Source: Triops longicaudatus
Taxonomy: Eukaryota; Arthropoda; Branchiopoda; Notostraca; Triopsidae
NCBI GenBank assembly: GCA_022885665.1
Contig: JAGQDJ010000016.1
Span: forward strand, 62,001-126,000
Length of the DNA stretch: 64,000 nucleotides
Direction of reading: 5' to 3'
Within the stretch, counting starts at the first letter, position 1, and the number at the start of each line of letters is the position of its first letter. The notes beneath the pieces are model-generated. The model was given only the letters and a program-made list of their open reading frames with translations. It did not search any database and had not been told where the DNA came from. The translations under genes were made by a program, and so were the position numbers. This document shows positions 28,601-40,798 of the stretch, piece by piece.

Positions 28601-31600
28601 TGGAAGAACTCCTGTTGGCCCGCAATCAAATTGCCGAGCTACAATTGGGCGCGCTTCACGACATTCCCAAGTAAGCACCAAGCATTCCTATCACCATCAT
28701 TGTTGCTACCGAAATTTCATACTCATCCCCGCGGCCCTTCTGCCTCAATTCTTTTCGCTGACCATACGCCCCTCTCCTTACAAAAAAAAAAAGAAAAAAA
28801 ATACTATTCATCCCGAATGCTTTCTGCTTCTCTTCGTAGATTGAAAATCCTCGAGCTAAAGACGAACCAACTGCAGAAAATCGAAGCTATGGACCTGGAT
28901 CAGCTTCCCAATTTAGAAACATTGGATCTGTCCAACAATCCTCTCCGACTCATCCAGACCAATAGCCTAGGTCGATTGAAACAGCTCAAGATTCTACGAC
29001 TGGCCAAAATACCGTCCATTCCGATGCAGGTATGATTTTTAGATTTTTTTTTTACATAAGTTCTCGAGAAGATCGAGTTGAAGTGCACCACAAGAACTCT
29101 GATAAGCAAAAGTTTTTCAAAAAAGTTTCTAGCGTAAGTGAAAGAAGGAAATGGGAGTTTGAAGATACGATAAATCACGTTGTCTGCTTCGGAGCTTTAG
29201 CGAAACAGATTGTATCATGTCTCTCAAGTATGTCACGGGAAATGACGGCTAATGGAAGAAAGACGGAAAAGATTCATCTTCGCTGTGGCGTATATCTTGC
29301 TGTCAGGTCTTTGCGGTACTTTAACGTCACTTGTGAATCTGAAACTTTACATCAAGCTTTGTATACCCGCAATAAAAAGTGTCACGTCAGCAGCGTGACA
29401 GACTAGTTACCATTCAGGAGTCTGCGGAAAGATTATTAAGCGAATAAGGCATAATTAACGAGTCGTAAAGCTGCAATGCACTGCGATAAGAAAACACGCA
29501 AAAACGTGCATTAGATGCAAAACCCTACTTTAGCTGCATTATTTCTTTGTTTGCACGTAAAAAAGCTTGAGCGCATGAAAAACTGAAAATAACGAGTAAC
29601 AAGGAATACAAGGATCGTTTCTTACACAACGTTATCAGCTGTTACAGCGAACTTAATGGGATTCTGAAGTCGTCAGAAGGCTGTAACATTTGCTTAACAA
29701 GGCTGGCGTGATTTCCGACCTTTTCATCATAATTTTCCTAGGCTTTTACTCTCTGGATAATGAGATACAATTAGGATAAATTTTCAATCATGGCAAGCTT
29801 AATCTACATTCACAGCACCGTTATTAAGCAACACGCTCTAATACTTTGAGTGTTGCATACGACATTTTTGCATTTCTGTTCCTACAGTCAAGTAGTTATT
29901 ACTCAAATTGTTACCATAGTGTTTTTGTTTATATTTTCTAGAGAACATGTACCTTATTCGTGGCAATCAATGCTAAAAAAAATCTTGAAAATTGATACTT
30001 GCGGTTAAGCAGAAATCCGCTGAGCAACAATAGCATAAGGCCGAAAAACTAGCAAAGGCTTTCGTAGTAGCAGCTCGGTATTGTAAGTTTTTCATGACTT
30101 CCATAACGGACATTAATCCAACATAATGAAGGCTAAAAGAATGGACTTTACAACATTATGACTGAAATGTTTTAACGCAGAGCTACGCAGAGGTGCCAAG
30201 CGAGTCACAATTGCTACGGCCGTAAAAAGTCACTATGATATCTCACCATAAAACATTTAAAATTCGTCGTTAAAGTCGGCAATTTGAAAAAAAGACAGCT
30301 TTCCTTCACGACACGTCCTGTCATAACTGCTTCTTTTCTGACGTCATAAAGGTTACGGCAACTCTAATATGGTAATCCTAACAATCTTACGATCTGCAAA
30401 TCCACCATTGGCTTCCGGTACTTTGCATACTTACACACCACGCCAACTTGCGCACACGTCAAAAGAGCTGTAACGCTGCCTAAATAAGTTATAAGTGAAT
30501 ACTATGTTAAAAGTAAACAGCATTTAAAAATGTAATGTTTTTTGCTCTTAATTTTCTTTTGCCGCTATTAATTATTACTTCGTGTAGTACACACGTATTT
30601 GGCATTTGAAGAAACCACTGTAACAAACTATCGGTTACAGTAGAGGGAAAAGGTAGTCCCAATTTATGTAAATATATAAAAAAAGCGACTGATAATATAA
30701 CTTTCGAATAAACCGATCATGTGTCCACGTTTCCCGAAAAGTTATAATGAGATTTTACTGTATGAAAAAATTCTCACACGACGTTTAACCATTAATTTAT
30801 ATTTCTAATATTTTCAGGTCCCCCTCGAAGTAGATGACCAATTGCTAGCTTCGCTTCAGAACCTCCAAATCCTCGATCTGCATTCCAGTCCTCAGCTCGC
30901 CGCTCACATTTTCACTTCAGCGCGCGGCTTACAAACCCTTCCTTCCACGCTACGCGAGATCGACTTGACCCAATGCGGGCTCCGCACCCTTTCGCCTTCG
31001 CTGCCCGCTTCCCTGCCGCAGCTCCGGTTTGCCCGCATTACCGACAACCTCTGGGACTGTTCGCTGCCTGGCATCGCACAACTCCGGCTTTGGATGCGGG
31101 CAGGCACGGTCGAGTTCGCCAAGGCGTACAGCGTGCGCTGCGTGCGGCCTGAGTCACTGATGGAGAAACCGGTCATTTTACTCGACGAATCCGAGCTCAC
31201 CAACTCCTCCACTACCGTCACTTTTTCTACCTTGTCACCAGTCTTACTTCCCACCAAAACCTCACCTTTCATCCAAACTCCCCGTACCTTCCCTCCTAGA
31301 GTCACCAATTCTCCAAGGGCTCCACTAACCCAACAAGCAGCCCACCGTCCTACCACCAAAGCTTGGTCACCCACAGCGTCACCTACAATTGTACCCAAAC
31401 GACCAGGAAGTCCTCAACGTGACGATTCCACGGAAAATTTGACGCCTGAACAAGAGCGTCCTGTGTACTTGCTAGGTATAGCTTTGCTAGTCCTAGCTTG
31501 TGCTACCATTGTGTCCGTTTTGATCGTGTTGGCGTGGTTGCGTCAAACCAAACCTGTGAAAACGTGTGTTCTGAAGCGGGTGAAACGCAATGGTTGGCTG

Positions 31601-31813
31601 TTGAGTACCCCTAAAGTGGTTTGGCCTGTGGATAAAACTTCCGCGGGTCGTTTTGGACACAACGATCCCCAGAGACATGCCCTTGTCCCGGAAAAGAACG
31701 AGGATTTGTACCCGGCCAGCATCTGCGATTACCGTGACAGCGAGCGACTGCTTTTGGCGTTGTACAAGAACGAAAACGACAAAGATTTATTCCAGCCTTT
31801 CTCCATAGCTTAG
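19638..31813 (+). CDS. LRR type I membrane receptor, six coding exons
   Basis: Exons: 19638-20027, 23947-24099, 25426-25663, 28343-28670, 28840-29029 and 30818-31813. The phases close into 764 codons plus a stop. A hydrophobic signal peptide (residues 1-23, ending near PVLG) precedes a cysteine-bearing LRR N-cap (DCPGVCFC). About 16-17 leucine-rich repeats of the LxxLxLxxN type follow, then a C-cap with WDC...W...C. A Ser/Thr/Pro-rich stalk leads to a transmembrane helix at about residues 649-673 and a cytoplasmic tail of about 90 residues. This is a cell-surface adhesion or recognition receptor architecture. I could not assign it to a named LRR receptor. The tail has three tyrosine sites, including YKNE, which fits the Grb2-type SH2 consensus YxN. 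Intron 1 is 3.9 kb; the 3' end faces the 3' side of timeless. Confidence 0.88.
20028..23946 (+). other. Intron 1 of the LRR receptor gene
   Basis: Donor CAG/GTAAAA, acceptor TTATAG/GG, phase 0. No nested gene was recognised on either strand. It contains a perfect 15-bp tandem duplication (ACAAGAGTATTAGGT, 20981-21010). As a large first intron it is a plausible place for enhancers, but nothing specific was identified. Confidence 0.75.
24440..25307. repeat. Cluster of four ~36-bp inverted-end repeats
   Basis: Units lie at about 24440-24476, 24541-24580, 25150-25186 and 25271-25307. Their common core is GTGTGAACGCGGGTTAA with variants. Units 3 and 4 begin TTAACCC or CTAACCC and end GGGTTAA or GGGTTAG, so each is a tiny imperfect palindrome. 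All four point the same way. They may be minimal non-autonomous elements or a degenerate satellite. Confidence 0.65.
24843..25013. repeat. Dispersed repeat, copy 2
   Basis: Second copy of the repeat at 941-1104, in the same orientation, sitting in intron 2 of the LRR gene. Divergence of the order of 15-20% by eye suggests an old family. Confidence 0.8.
25664..28342 (+). other. Intron 3 of the LRR receptor gene
   Basis: Donor CCAG/GTACAG, acceptor GTGCAG/GA, phase 1. Removing it joins the reading frame across an LRR (LRLP to GNHITGL). It holds the 111-bp tandem duplication at 26053-26276 and otherwise AT-rich sequence with no gene I can support. Confidence 0.75.
26053..26276. repeat. Tandem duplication, two ~111-bp units
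   Basis: The units start at CATCTAAAAT (26053 and 26164). Both contain TTTGCAATTATAAAAT, then CTCGAAAATAAAT, then TACGCAGGCAGAATTTGCTG. They differ by scattered substitutions, so the duplication is not recent. Confidence 0.85.
29030..30817 (+). other. Intron 5 of the LRR receptor gene
   Basis: Donor CAG/GTATGA, acceptor TTTTCAG/GTC, phase 0. No nested gene was recognised. A fragment near 30741 (GTTATAATGAGATTT) resembles the end of the MITE-like element at 11001-11152. Confidence 0.7.
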
Positions 31814-32354
31814 GCGCCACACACATACAAAAAAGTCCTTTTTCTAAGAAAAGACGCAAAAAAACGCGACGAAAAAAGGCCATTAATCTCGCCTGGAAAC
31901 TACCATTGTAACTACTGTGCCAAACTTCTTGTTGGGGGAAGAGAATTTGTGAAAGAAAAAATATTTGGGGAAAATGTTTCATACTTTCTTCAAGACTTTT
32001 TGAGTCAATTTTGTTTCACCTCTCAAAGGGGAATATTGTTCTTTTTAGTCCTTGTTTTCGTTGTGTATCTACGGCGCTCCCCGCCTCCCCTTGTTGTGAT
32101 TGTAGATTTGCAGCGAATAGCAATATTTTTCTATCGTGATTCTGGCTCGTCTTTTCTTCAACGGATATTAGGAGTGAAGTGAGGAGAAAAAAGAGTGGGA
32201 AAATTAGCGCTTTTGGCTCAGATCAGGAGACAAATAAGCGGAAAGGAAATTGGGATCGAGAGACCTCTACTTTTAAGGTCATATCTTTTATTCGACGTCC
32301 ACGAGAGGAGAAAAAACCGGGGATGAAATATAAAAAGAAAAGAGGACCACTTAC
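31814..32354. other. Convergent spacer, LRR receptor and timeless
   Basis: This holds the start of the LRR gene 3' UTR and, on the minus strand, the region directly after the last visible timeless exon. No convincing minus-strand acceptor or Timeless-like exon was found. An AATAAA on the minus strand lies near 32288-32293, and the minus-strand frame stays open to a stop at 32218. The LRR transcript has no obvious polyadenylation signal here; an AATAAA at 32482-32487 (+), beyond timeless exon 13, is possible. Confidence 0.6.
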
Positions 32355-35300
32355 CGGGAGGCAGTTCTGCAAAAAAGGCGTCGCGAAGCGTGAGGAATTC
32401 TTCATCAGGATTGGCATTAGCTGCGCCGAACACGTCGTTCTCAGGCCACACTGAACTATCGGAGACAAAAAAATGGGAGAAAATAAAGTGACAGGATCAG
32501 TACATTTCTTACCAGAGTGACAAGAATACATGGAGTAAAAACTTTTTTATCGACTAGGCTACCAACAATTTTCAAGAAGCTTAAACCAGCATGGAAAGTA
32601 GGGCACCAAAATAAAAACAAACTAAAAAAATCAATAGAATTTCGGTATAGCGAAATGTTGGCTATAACTGGTAGGTTGTAAGATTCTAAGTTATATAAAC
32701 GTACTAGACACGTATTTTATGTGCCAAACTTCCGACACGCCGAAGAAATTTTCTACTCGTAGGAGAATTTCCACTGAATTTAAAGCCTTTTCTAATTGGA
32801 TAATAGGGTAGAACTCGGGTATTTGAGATCAATGCAAGTAACAACGCCAATTCAGCACATTTGCAGCGTCAACTTTACCATGAAGATGCCGCCTTGAAAA
32901 CAAATCTTACAATGACGCTGCCTCCACTCGAAGCTTGAAGTTTTGAAATACAATTTGATGTCAAATATACGAATAATTTACAAAGATAAATAGATTAGTG
33001 AAGAATACATGAAATTTCGTGAAGAATTTTCATAAATAATTATCACAGTTCTTCCATACTTCAGCTAACTACTTTTTTGACAAAAATACGCAAAAAATTC
33101 GCTCGCAGTAAATCGAGAACAAAAACACTCAAAAAGTTTTTCTTCGATTGTGAAGTTGTACACTCAAAAATTTTTCTTCTTTATCTCCAATAGCTCATAA
33201 AATATATTCTTGTAAGCTGAATCTATTCCCAATCTATTCTCTCAAGACGGAGTACCAGCTGTAAAAAATTTTCTGATAATAAGAATTTTTTTTTTCAATA
33301 ATATAATAAGTTATCTTCAGGATACTTACTCAAGAACCTTTGCATTCATTTGCCGCCATCACCAAATAACACTAACATCCGAAAGCCGCACGAACTTCAA
33401 ACGTCTGAAATGCCTTTCTAACGTTTCTACCAGGGTATATAGCTCTTCATTAAACAAACAACAAACTTGGCCCGAAGATTAACACGAGCATTCTTAGCTA
33501 GTATGTGCCTGAACGCTGCTTAAAATGGCTAGAAATGCAGCTGCTGGCAGATTTTTTCCCCATTTTTCCCCAAAAAAAGTTGCGCAACGAAGCCAATTGA
33601 ATTTCTCGCTACCTCAGTTAACGCACGTTGCATTAAGTTCTAGCGCTATAAAGGGCACGAAACGCAACACCTTATGGCGACTATTAACTGTTAACCTACG
33701 TCGATTCCGCCGTCGCTGAGCGACGCTTTTAAGGCAATAATGAGACGCCAGATAATGACAGCATTCTTACCGGGAGGCCCTCAGTAGACTCACGGCGTCA
33801 GCCAACTTATTTTCCTTCATAAGGCGCTGGATTCGGCGAATAGCATCCACCCTACACACATTTCAACAAAAAATAATGTAGACCAGGTATAAGCTCCTAA
33901 TCCGCAATGAAAATATCCTTGTCACGGGAAAAAAAAACTAAGATATTGAAACCATTACTTCTGATCATCAATAGGCACACTGGAAGCCGAGTCGAAGGGA
34001 ACAACATCATTAGGTAGTTCAGTGGCGTCGAGACCGTGCAAGATATTAGATACATCCGACGAAACTTCATCCCAGGAAACCTCAGCTACCTCCTGTGCGA
34101 GTTTGCTGGAATCTAGGCAGAAATACGAGACCTGTCATGCTGGGTTTTAGCTTTGCTGAAATAAAGACAGCCTTACCTGCTTTTTTGGCCTTTTTCTTCC
34201 TACGAGCGACAGTCTTTTTCTGCACCACCAAGTGCCGACTGGATTTGGCAAAGGCCTCCAACAATTTCAAACAGATGTGCGTCGTCTCGACCAAATCCTT
34301 CAAGTAACTCCTGTAAATTATGCATTATTTGAATGTTTCGGGATTTTTGCAGGTGACAAGCGTAATACTTGGAATGCTTCGCAGGATCGAAGGTTTGCAA
34401 AAGGTGGAAACACAGCTCACGGTATTCCAAGACGTAAAACACGTTTCCTTGAATCACTTTCGCCGATTCACGAACACTCGTATCTTTACTTTGCATCATC
34501 GCTGACAATGTCATTAACAGCTCCTGTAATATAGGCGTAAAAAATACTCCAATTAATAAAAATCGACACTTATTCATTCTCGACGTAGACTTGTAACTAT
34601 GGTTAGTTTTTCAATTCAATTGCCACTGACTGAGAAATTATTAATAAACTCGAACTAAGCAATTATTTAAGCTTATTATACGATACACTACAGCTACGCA
34701 CATCAAGTCAAACAACGACTCCTATTATTATTTATTTATACTTATTGCTTTTATTTAAGGTAATTATTTATTTACATAACTAATTATAAACACGTTTTAT
34801 CCATGTCTGATCTTTTTCAACTCGTTTAATGTATTTATTAGTTAATCCCTATCACATTTAATAATTACCGTCAATTGACTACACATGAATTTTTCTTAAC
34901 AAAGTCAAAATTCAAACAAATGAAAATAACGTAAAAACAAAAGTCAAATTAGAATTATAAATATAACACAATTACACAACTCGGACAATACTAAATTCAT
35001 TAACAAACTTTAGGAGATTTGTTACGCTTTGCATGTACATGAAGATGCTTAACTAGCTAAGTACCTGGTAAGCTTTGAGGGCAAGATGCATTCTCCTGCT
35101 CCAGTGTCTCATCTTGGTTTTATCGATTCTGATCATATCCGCATAAGTTTCCAACTGGGTTTGGATGTAGTGGAAAAGCTGAACGGACATGGTCTCGCTG
35201 CTCAAGTTTTCCGTATTAACAAAAGAGCAATTAAGACCTCAGTAGAAACTAAAATTATCTCTTTGCTTATCGAATTCGTACCTCACGACCTCCATGCGGA

Positions 35301-37114
35301 ACTTACAGTGACGGTTAAACTCCATGAAGAACTTCATGGCCCACAAGTAATAAGTTTCGTCGTGCTCCTGCGTCCGTGCTCGGATTAAATTATCCTAACG
35401 CAATGAGCCAAGCCCATAAATTAGAACACCTATTCGTTAAGTACAGCAGTAATTAGCCTTTCCCTACCTTGACTACGAACATGAGACTATTGTACGCGCC
35501 TGTGAGGAATTCCACGCAAAATTCTTTCAGAAAGAGTCGAATACTGAGTGTAGAACGACGTGTTGTTTGGCCTTCTTCGACCGGTAATTTGTTGCGGGGC
35601 TTTTTGGACGGTTTCTTGTCCTTATCGAAGTCTAAAGCGGTGGCCTCAGCAATAGGCTTGTGAGTAATGAGATCCTTATCACTGATTGACTTCAGATCTT
35701 TCACCACGAACGTACCACCAAATCGAGAATGCCTAAAAGAAATAAAATCAAGATTACCATCAATTCTATTTGAGAAATTCTCACAATTTTCTTACATTTA
35801 TTTCAGAAATTTTTAAACATAACTTAAAAACTTATCAAAATACGAAAAATAAATTCAAATAAATGCAAATGAAATTATAAAAAAAAAAATCAGCTTTGCC
35901 AGAAGAAATATTTAATGCTACCGATCGAACTTTTGCTGGAACAAACTTTAGAATAGTTAAGAAACGAGAAAGTCACGACGACGATTATCACACCTGGATG
36001 AAAGCATTTTGTGCAATTTTGCTTTCTTTTCTTCCAATTCCTTATCTCTGATTCGCTGAAGTTCCTTCTCATCCTGTTGCTTTTCAGACAACGTCCTCTG
36101 AACCGCAGAAGTACCCAACTGTTGGGGATTTTGCTCACGGAGCATCAGCGACACAATTTCAAGCACGTGCATGCAAAAGTTCTGTTCAGCGTCGCTGGAC
36201 GCTAGGTAGAGGATTACGCTGTCCATTCCAGATAAGTGCATAGCCCACAGCACCTAGAGACAGGTTTGCTTAAGACTGCAGCTTATTTGCTAAACTTCAT
36301 GAGAAACAGACCTGGTCATGTATACTCGCGTCATCATCTGTTCGCTTCTCAGCTTCAGCATCGGCAGGAATATGCAGAATGTTGCGAATTAAGATAAGGA
36401 TACGTTCAATAACCAAGCGGTCGTCTTCCAAACGACGATCCCAATCCTTGTAGTAGAATATTGATATAAATTAATAATTAATAATTGAGATTGTGTTAAT
36501 AGTGTTTAGAAATAAAAATAAATAAATCAAAATCTCACAAGTTTTAAAAGACTGGACAGTTTTTCGGTTAAGACAGTCCATAATTTCTCGGAAGCTAGAT
36601 GTTCTTTGCAATTCTGCAACTGGCTAACAAGCTGCAAGTAGTAATTGCGGGTAACTCGCTCCGCCGGTATTTCTTCTTTAAAAAGGAGAATGGTAGGGTT
36701 CGTTAAGTTGACGAGTAACCTAGTTAATTCAAGAAGGTCGTTAGTTTGAAGCAAGTTCTGTAACGAATTTTACCTTAAGTTGACGTCAAAAAGCTCTTTA
36801 TCGCGCGCATACTCAACCATGAGAGGGACTAAATCAGTCTGAATAACTTTCATGTCACCCAACTCGCGTCTGATGGTAAAAGTTTCATCATCTCGCCGTA
36901 AGTAACGAATAAGATCCTTTAAGGCCTCTGTAACATGACAGGTTTGTTAACGAATATCAAGCAAATATCAAGTTAATAAAGTAAGATTTGAGAATGACCA
37001 TGCAATAAAACACAAACCTAAACAATGAGGCTCCTTATGATATTTGGCTCCATCTGAAGAACCTAAACTGCTGCACGCAGCAGTAAGTTCGGCTTTAATG
37101 AATGCATCTGACAT
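32355..37114 (-). CDS. timeout: Timeless/Timeout homologue, N-terminal half only
   Basis: Replication-fork protection and checkpoint protein, partner of Tipin in the family. Minus-strand exons, 5' to 3': 37114-37018, 36927-36774, 36719-36539, 36446-36312, 36253-35994, 35732-35468, 35394-35282, 35200-35065, 34523-34369, 34310-34177, 34112-33959, 33851-33771 and 32455-32355. Phases close through 655 codons. Diagnostic stretches include KDLIRYLRRDDET, LLVNLTNP, LHIPAD, AMHLSGMDS, HVLEIVSLMLREQNP, HSRFGGTF, HDETYYLWAMKFF, NVFYVLEYREL, KDLVETTHICLKLLEAF and VWPENDVFG. This order matches the animal Timeless N-terminal armadillo-like domain, and is nearer Timeout/TIM-1 than the Drosophila circadian paralogue. 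The start MSDAFIKAEL matches the family's short N-terminus. Exon 13 ends at a good donor (CCCG/GTAAGTG), but no later exon was found, so roughly the C-terminal half is missing. Confidence 0.9.
32456..33770 (-). other. Timeless intron 12, 1.3 kb
   Basis: It joins ...LLRAS to RSVWPENDVFG with a phase 2 join. The content is AT-rich; a 64-aa plus-strand ORF at 33525-33719 has no recognisable features. No nested gene supported. Confidence 0.7.
34524..35064 (-). other. Timeless intron 8, 541 bp
   Basis: AT-rich intron between exon 8 (...HLALKAYQ) and exon 9 (ELLMTLSAMM...). It contains several runs of TTATTTATT type. Nothing else seen. Confidence 0.8.
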
Positions 37115-40100
37115 TTTTGCTGAGAAAACCAGAAATAATCCTATTAGAAACCGAGCATCTAAAACATGCCACAATGTCAACACCGTCACATGGATCAAAC
37201 ACTCGCTTTGGCGGGAAAAACAATGCGTATCGTGCTCGTAATCGTTGCTTATTCGTTCGATACTTCAAAATGTAACGATTTCTAAAAAGGTGGGAAATTT
37301 CCGAATATTCCAAGATTTAAGACAAGTAACTACCATTACCCGGAAATCAAACTTGTCCAAAATGACCAAAGAGTTCCAGTGGGTTAAGTTTATTCCTGCA
37401 TAGTTAAAAGCTGTGTTTCGTGAATTACTTTAGCCAAAAATAAATAAAAATCGTAGGATATATGGTAATTTTTTTTATGTTTATGCTGCCGCCAAAAAAA
37501 ACGTTATTTAACCCAGAAGTTTTGGACGCTAATTTTTTTTTATCAGAAGCCATAGCCAAACAACCGAAATAGATTAACAGTGAATTATAGCTTACTGCAT
37601 TTAAAAAAATTTCAGCTATGTACGATTTTTGATGTTGTATAGAAGTCACTAAATAATTGCGACAGTCGGCAGCGAATTAGATGATTTACAAATCCAGACT
37701 TAGCAAACGAATAAAACGAAAAAAAGGAGGGATATTTTCTTCGTAGTACAGAAAATACACCTTTTGAAATAATCAAAAGTACCAACAAGGTAATAGCAAC
37801 CTTTACTTTCAAATTTGTTTTTCGCCTCGGCATTAGGAGGTGAATAGAAAACAACTCTTTGGACAGTGGATTTTTCCATTAATTAGACTACGAATTTCTG
37901 TTTAAATTTAATTTGGAACTTCTAATAGATGTAGCAGTTAAGTATAACGAAGAAAATGTTCTGCAACTGTGTTTCAGTTATTCGCGATTGTGTGGATGTT
38001 CTACAGCGGATGTCATAATATACATACACTTCAGACAGTGGAATTTCATTACCCGCATACTTTGTGTTGCAACATGAGTATTCAGCATATCGCGGAATTA
38101 GCAATAAAAACTACGTTCGCTTTCGTCTCGGCAGACAGGGCAAGTTTCAACTCTTTAGGCTTCAAATCTCCTTACAAATAAGTAAAAAAAAAATAAATGC
38201 AAAAATGTATAAATACTTTCGAACATAAGCTGAGTATTTCCGTATAGAAACTTAATCGGATCGACGCTGTCACATCTGAATAGATGAATAATTTACCGCG
38301 CGCAATCGGCAGGAAAAACTAATTAACCGACTGTCATCGGTTGCTTTTCAAAGCAACCGATGACAGTCGGTTACTTTGAAACATGTTTGCTTTCGCTCGT
38401 TTGACTTGTTTATCAAGAAGTCTTGACCTCGATTGGAATATGCGACAAATCAGCTTTGCAGAATAATTCCCATACGCTATATATCACACTCTTTATTAAT
38501 CATTTTATGTAATCGGCCATCACTTTGACCGAAAATTTATGGAATTATCCGCAATTTATATTGTCCAACCAGTTGTGCACGCCATTCCGTTTATAAATGC
38601 AAGCTCGTGTGCATTTCCTCCCTAAAGATTATTGGTTTTTGCTTTATCGATCTCTTTGACTGCACGTAATAATGTGACGTCTTTTGAATCCCTGAGCTTT
38701 GTGTTCCGTCAAGGAAGTTTGCTTTATTCTGATCGATATAGGGCGACTGCTATGTGCTAGTAATGTGTTTCTTTCGATAAAGGGAGGAGAAAATCGTTTA
38801 TTTCCGCAGAAAATCTACGTTTGTGTCCAGCGTCCAAATGACAAACTTTCGCTTTGCCTAAGGTATTATACATGTGGTCAATAAATAGTGGAGCAATTTT
38901 CTTTCGAGTTGTATTGATCACTTCTGTTCTGTGGGTTTTGAAAACACACAGGCTACAGAACAGCTCCCCTTTGAATCCGTTTTCTACCCACATCTTTCAC
39001 CTACGATCACGGAACACGATTCATCTTGCTCGAGGGTCACTTGAGTGCAGAATCTCTTCACCTAGTGCGAGCTCTTGTCATTTTTCTTGCAATTACAGCG
39101 TCTTATCAACGCAAGCAGGTTATAATTGGACACAAACCTGTGCTCTATATTATTTTCAAATCAAAGTAAAACAAGCTAAAACACTACAGCTCTGTGTGTA
39201 CTCCGTAAGACTTTTAATCTTGATATCTAACCAGATTTTCCTTTTTGTCGTTCTGGGAATTGCTGTTCCAGAGTAGATTAAGTTTTAAATCCAATATAGC
39301 ACGAAGGTTTTACCCCAGAGATTAGTGTTTTAAGAATAGATAGCACTTCTACTATTCGCCTCATTTTACCTAAACTTACAGCTTTACACTCTTTTAATGG
39401 TTGAATAGGAAAAAACACACATAAGACGTGAAATTCGTCCAGATACTGTACTAGACTGTTGATACAGACCAACTCATTTAGATATTTATGAGAAGTATAC
39501 CTTATTCATCGAAAATAGATTAGCTTGAGTTTAATACCCGTAGTGCATAATCATCTAAATAACGCAAACCTCTCTCCACACGTTACATCAAGTAGCTTCC
39601 TAACGAAGTTTGGGAATCGCAAGGTATATTAGAAAGTTTCTCACGATCAGTCTTGTACACAAGTCCTAACTTCACACCTGTGTTGTGTTCCAATTAGTCC
39701 TTGTGTTTTTACCGTTCGGTTCGGGATGTGGGTTCATCCCAAAGCATAGGAACCTTTTTCACGTCGTTTCCCGCATAATGCTCTCGAAGTCTCCCCTGAA
39801 CCAGCCTAATCAATAAAGGAAGCTGCGCAGCCACTAGGATAGAAAGGCAAAGCTCGAGGAAACCCCACTTTCGCGTTCTCGTTCGCGTCTTTGTTACCCC
39901 TCTGGCCTGATAACAAGAGGCTTCTTTGCTACTCAGGCAACACCCATGCACCCGTGAGCTCATGTATGGTCTCATTCACAAATTCTGTATTTCCAAACCT
40001 TATTTTCCCCCATTAACCCGGCCAAATTTGCATCTTGTTCACCATTGACACAAATTACTGTAACCTTACTTTTGTCACTGGTAATCTGCGCAGGTGTGGG

Positions 40101-40798
40101 TTCTGGTCGCGAATTCGTCTTGGTTAGGTGAGGGTGTGAGGCTACAGGGGCGGGTATTTTGTGTTAAAGTCGCTTAGCGGAGAATTTGTCATTAACAACT
40201 CATCTCCCCCGCTTTTTGCCCTTCCTTTCATCCAACGTCCTTTTTGGAATCAGGTTTTACTGATACGCGTACCCCCTCCCACACGTACGAATTGAATTGG
40301 CGTCACAGCTGGCGTCGACGACGTCGGTGGAGGCCGCTCAGCAGCGCCGCCGTTGTATCGGCCAGCATATTGACGTCCTGTGCATGCAGACTAGCACAAC
40401 CGAGAACCTCGGAAAACCTTAGCTTATCGCTTTTCTGTGTGGTGGACTCACTCGCCAATTTTCTGTTTGTTTCCTCAGTTGATTGTGCTCACTGCAATTG
40501 AACAAGAAGAATTTCTCCTTTGCGACAGGTGAGTTCACTTTCCTACACCTGTGTACCCTAACTTGCCGTGCAGCTCAATTCAGTTTCGTGGAGCTGCCAC
40601 TGCAATATTCCTACGCCTCTTTTTTTGTATTGATAGTAAAGTGGCCTCAAATGTCAGCCAGTGCATTGAATTAGATGAACACAAGTGTTTATGTAATGGA
40701 GAGTGAATGGGTTAGAAGAACCGAGAAACACAAATAGTGACAGTTTTTATGTGGTCTTTTCTTTTTCAGATACACGAATAAGAGAAGAAACTGAAGCC
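37115..40798. other. Divergent spacer, timeless and Rab3
   Basis: The two genes start head to head, 3.7 kb apart. The left part should hold the timeless promoter. No ORF with family similarity was found. A 50-bp near-perfect palindrome lies at 38324-38373. On the right, a possible noncoding first exon of Rab3 ends at a donor at 40528 (GCGACAG/GTGAGTTC); the acceptor CTTTTTCAG/A ending at 40769 would give the exon that carries the Rab3 start. Confidence 0.6.
38324..38373. repeat. 50-bp palindrome, 24-bp perfect arms
   Basis: The left arm 38324-38347 and right arm 38350-38373 are exact reverse complements, separated by TC. Each arm contains CCGACTGTCATCGGTTGC. As RNA or single-stranded DNA it would form a long hairpin with almost no loop. 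It lies between two divergent genes, about 1.2 kb upstream of the timeless start. Confidence 0.95.

Noticed and set aside
30904..31398. 164-codon minus-strand ORF
   Set aside because: It is the antisense shadow of the LRR receptor's last exon, whose C-cap and stalk are on the plus strand.
32218..32354. Read-through C-terminus for Timeless
   Set aside because: The frame continues 45 codons past the exon 13 donor, but the sequence has no Timeless similarity and an AATAAA falls before the stop. It looks like intron, so I did not add it to the protein.
36720..36757. Alternative start of timeless exon 3 at CAG/AACTTG
   Set aside because: This would leave a 16-bp intron and break the phase. The acceptor at 36720 gives a 54-bp intron and the conserved LLVNLTNP join.
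40244..40501. 85-codon ORF upstream of Rab3
   Set aside because: It lies in the probable Rab3 promoter/5' UTR, and Rab3 already has its conserved start at 40799.
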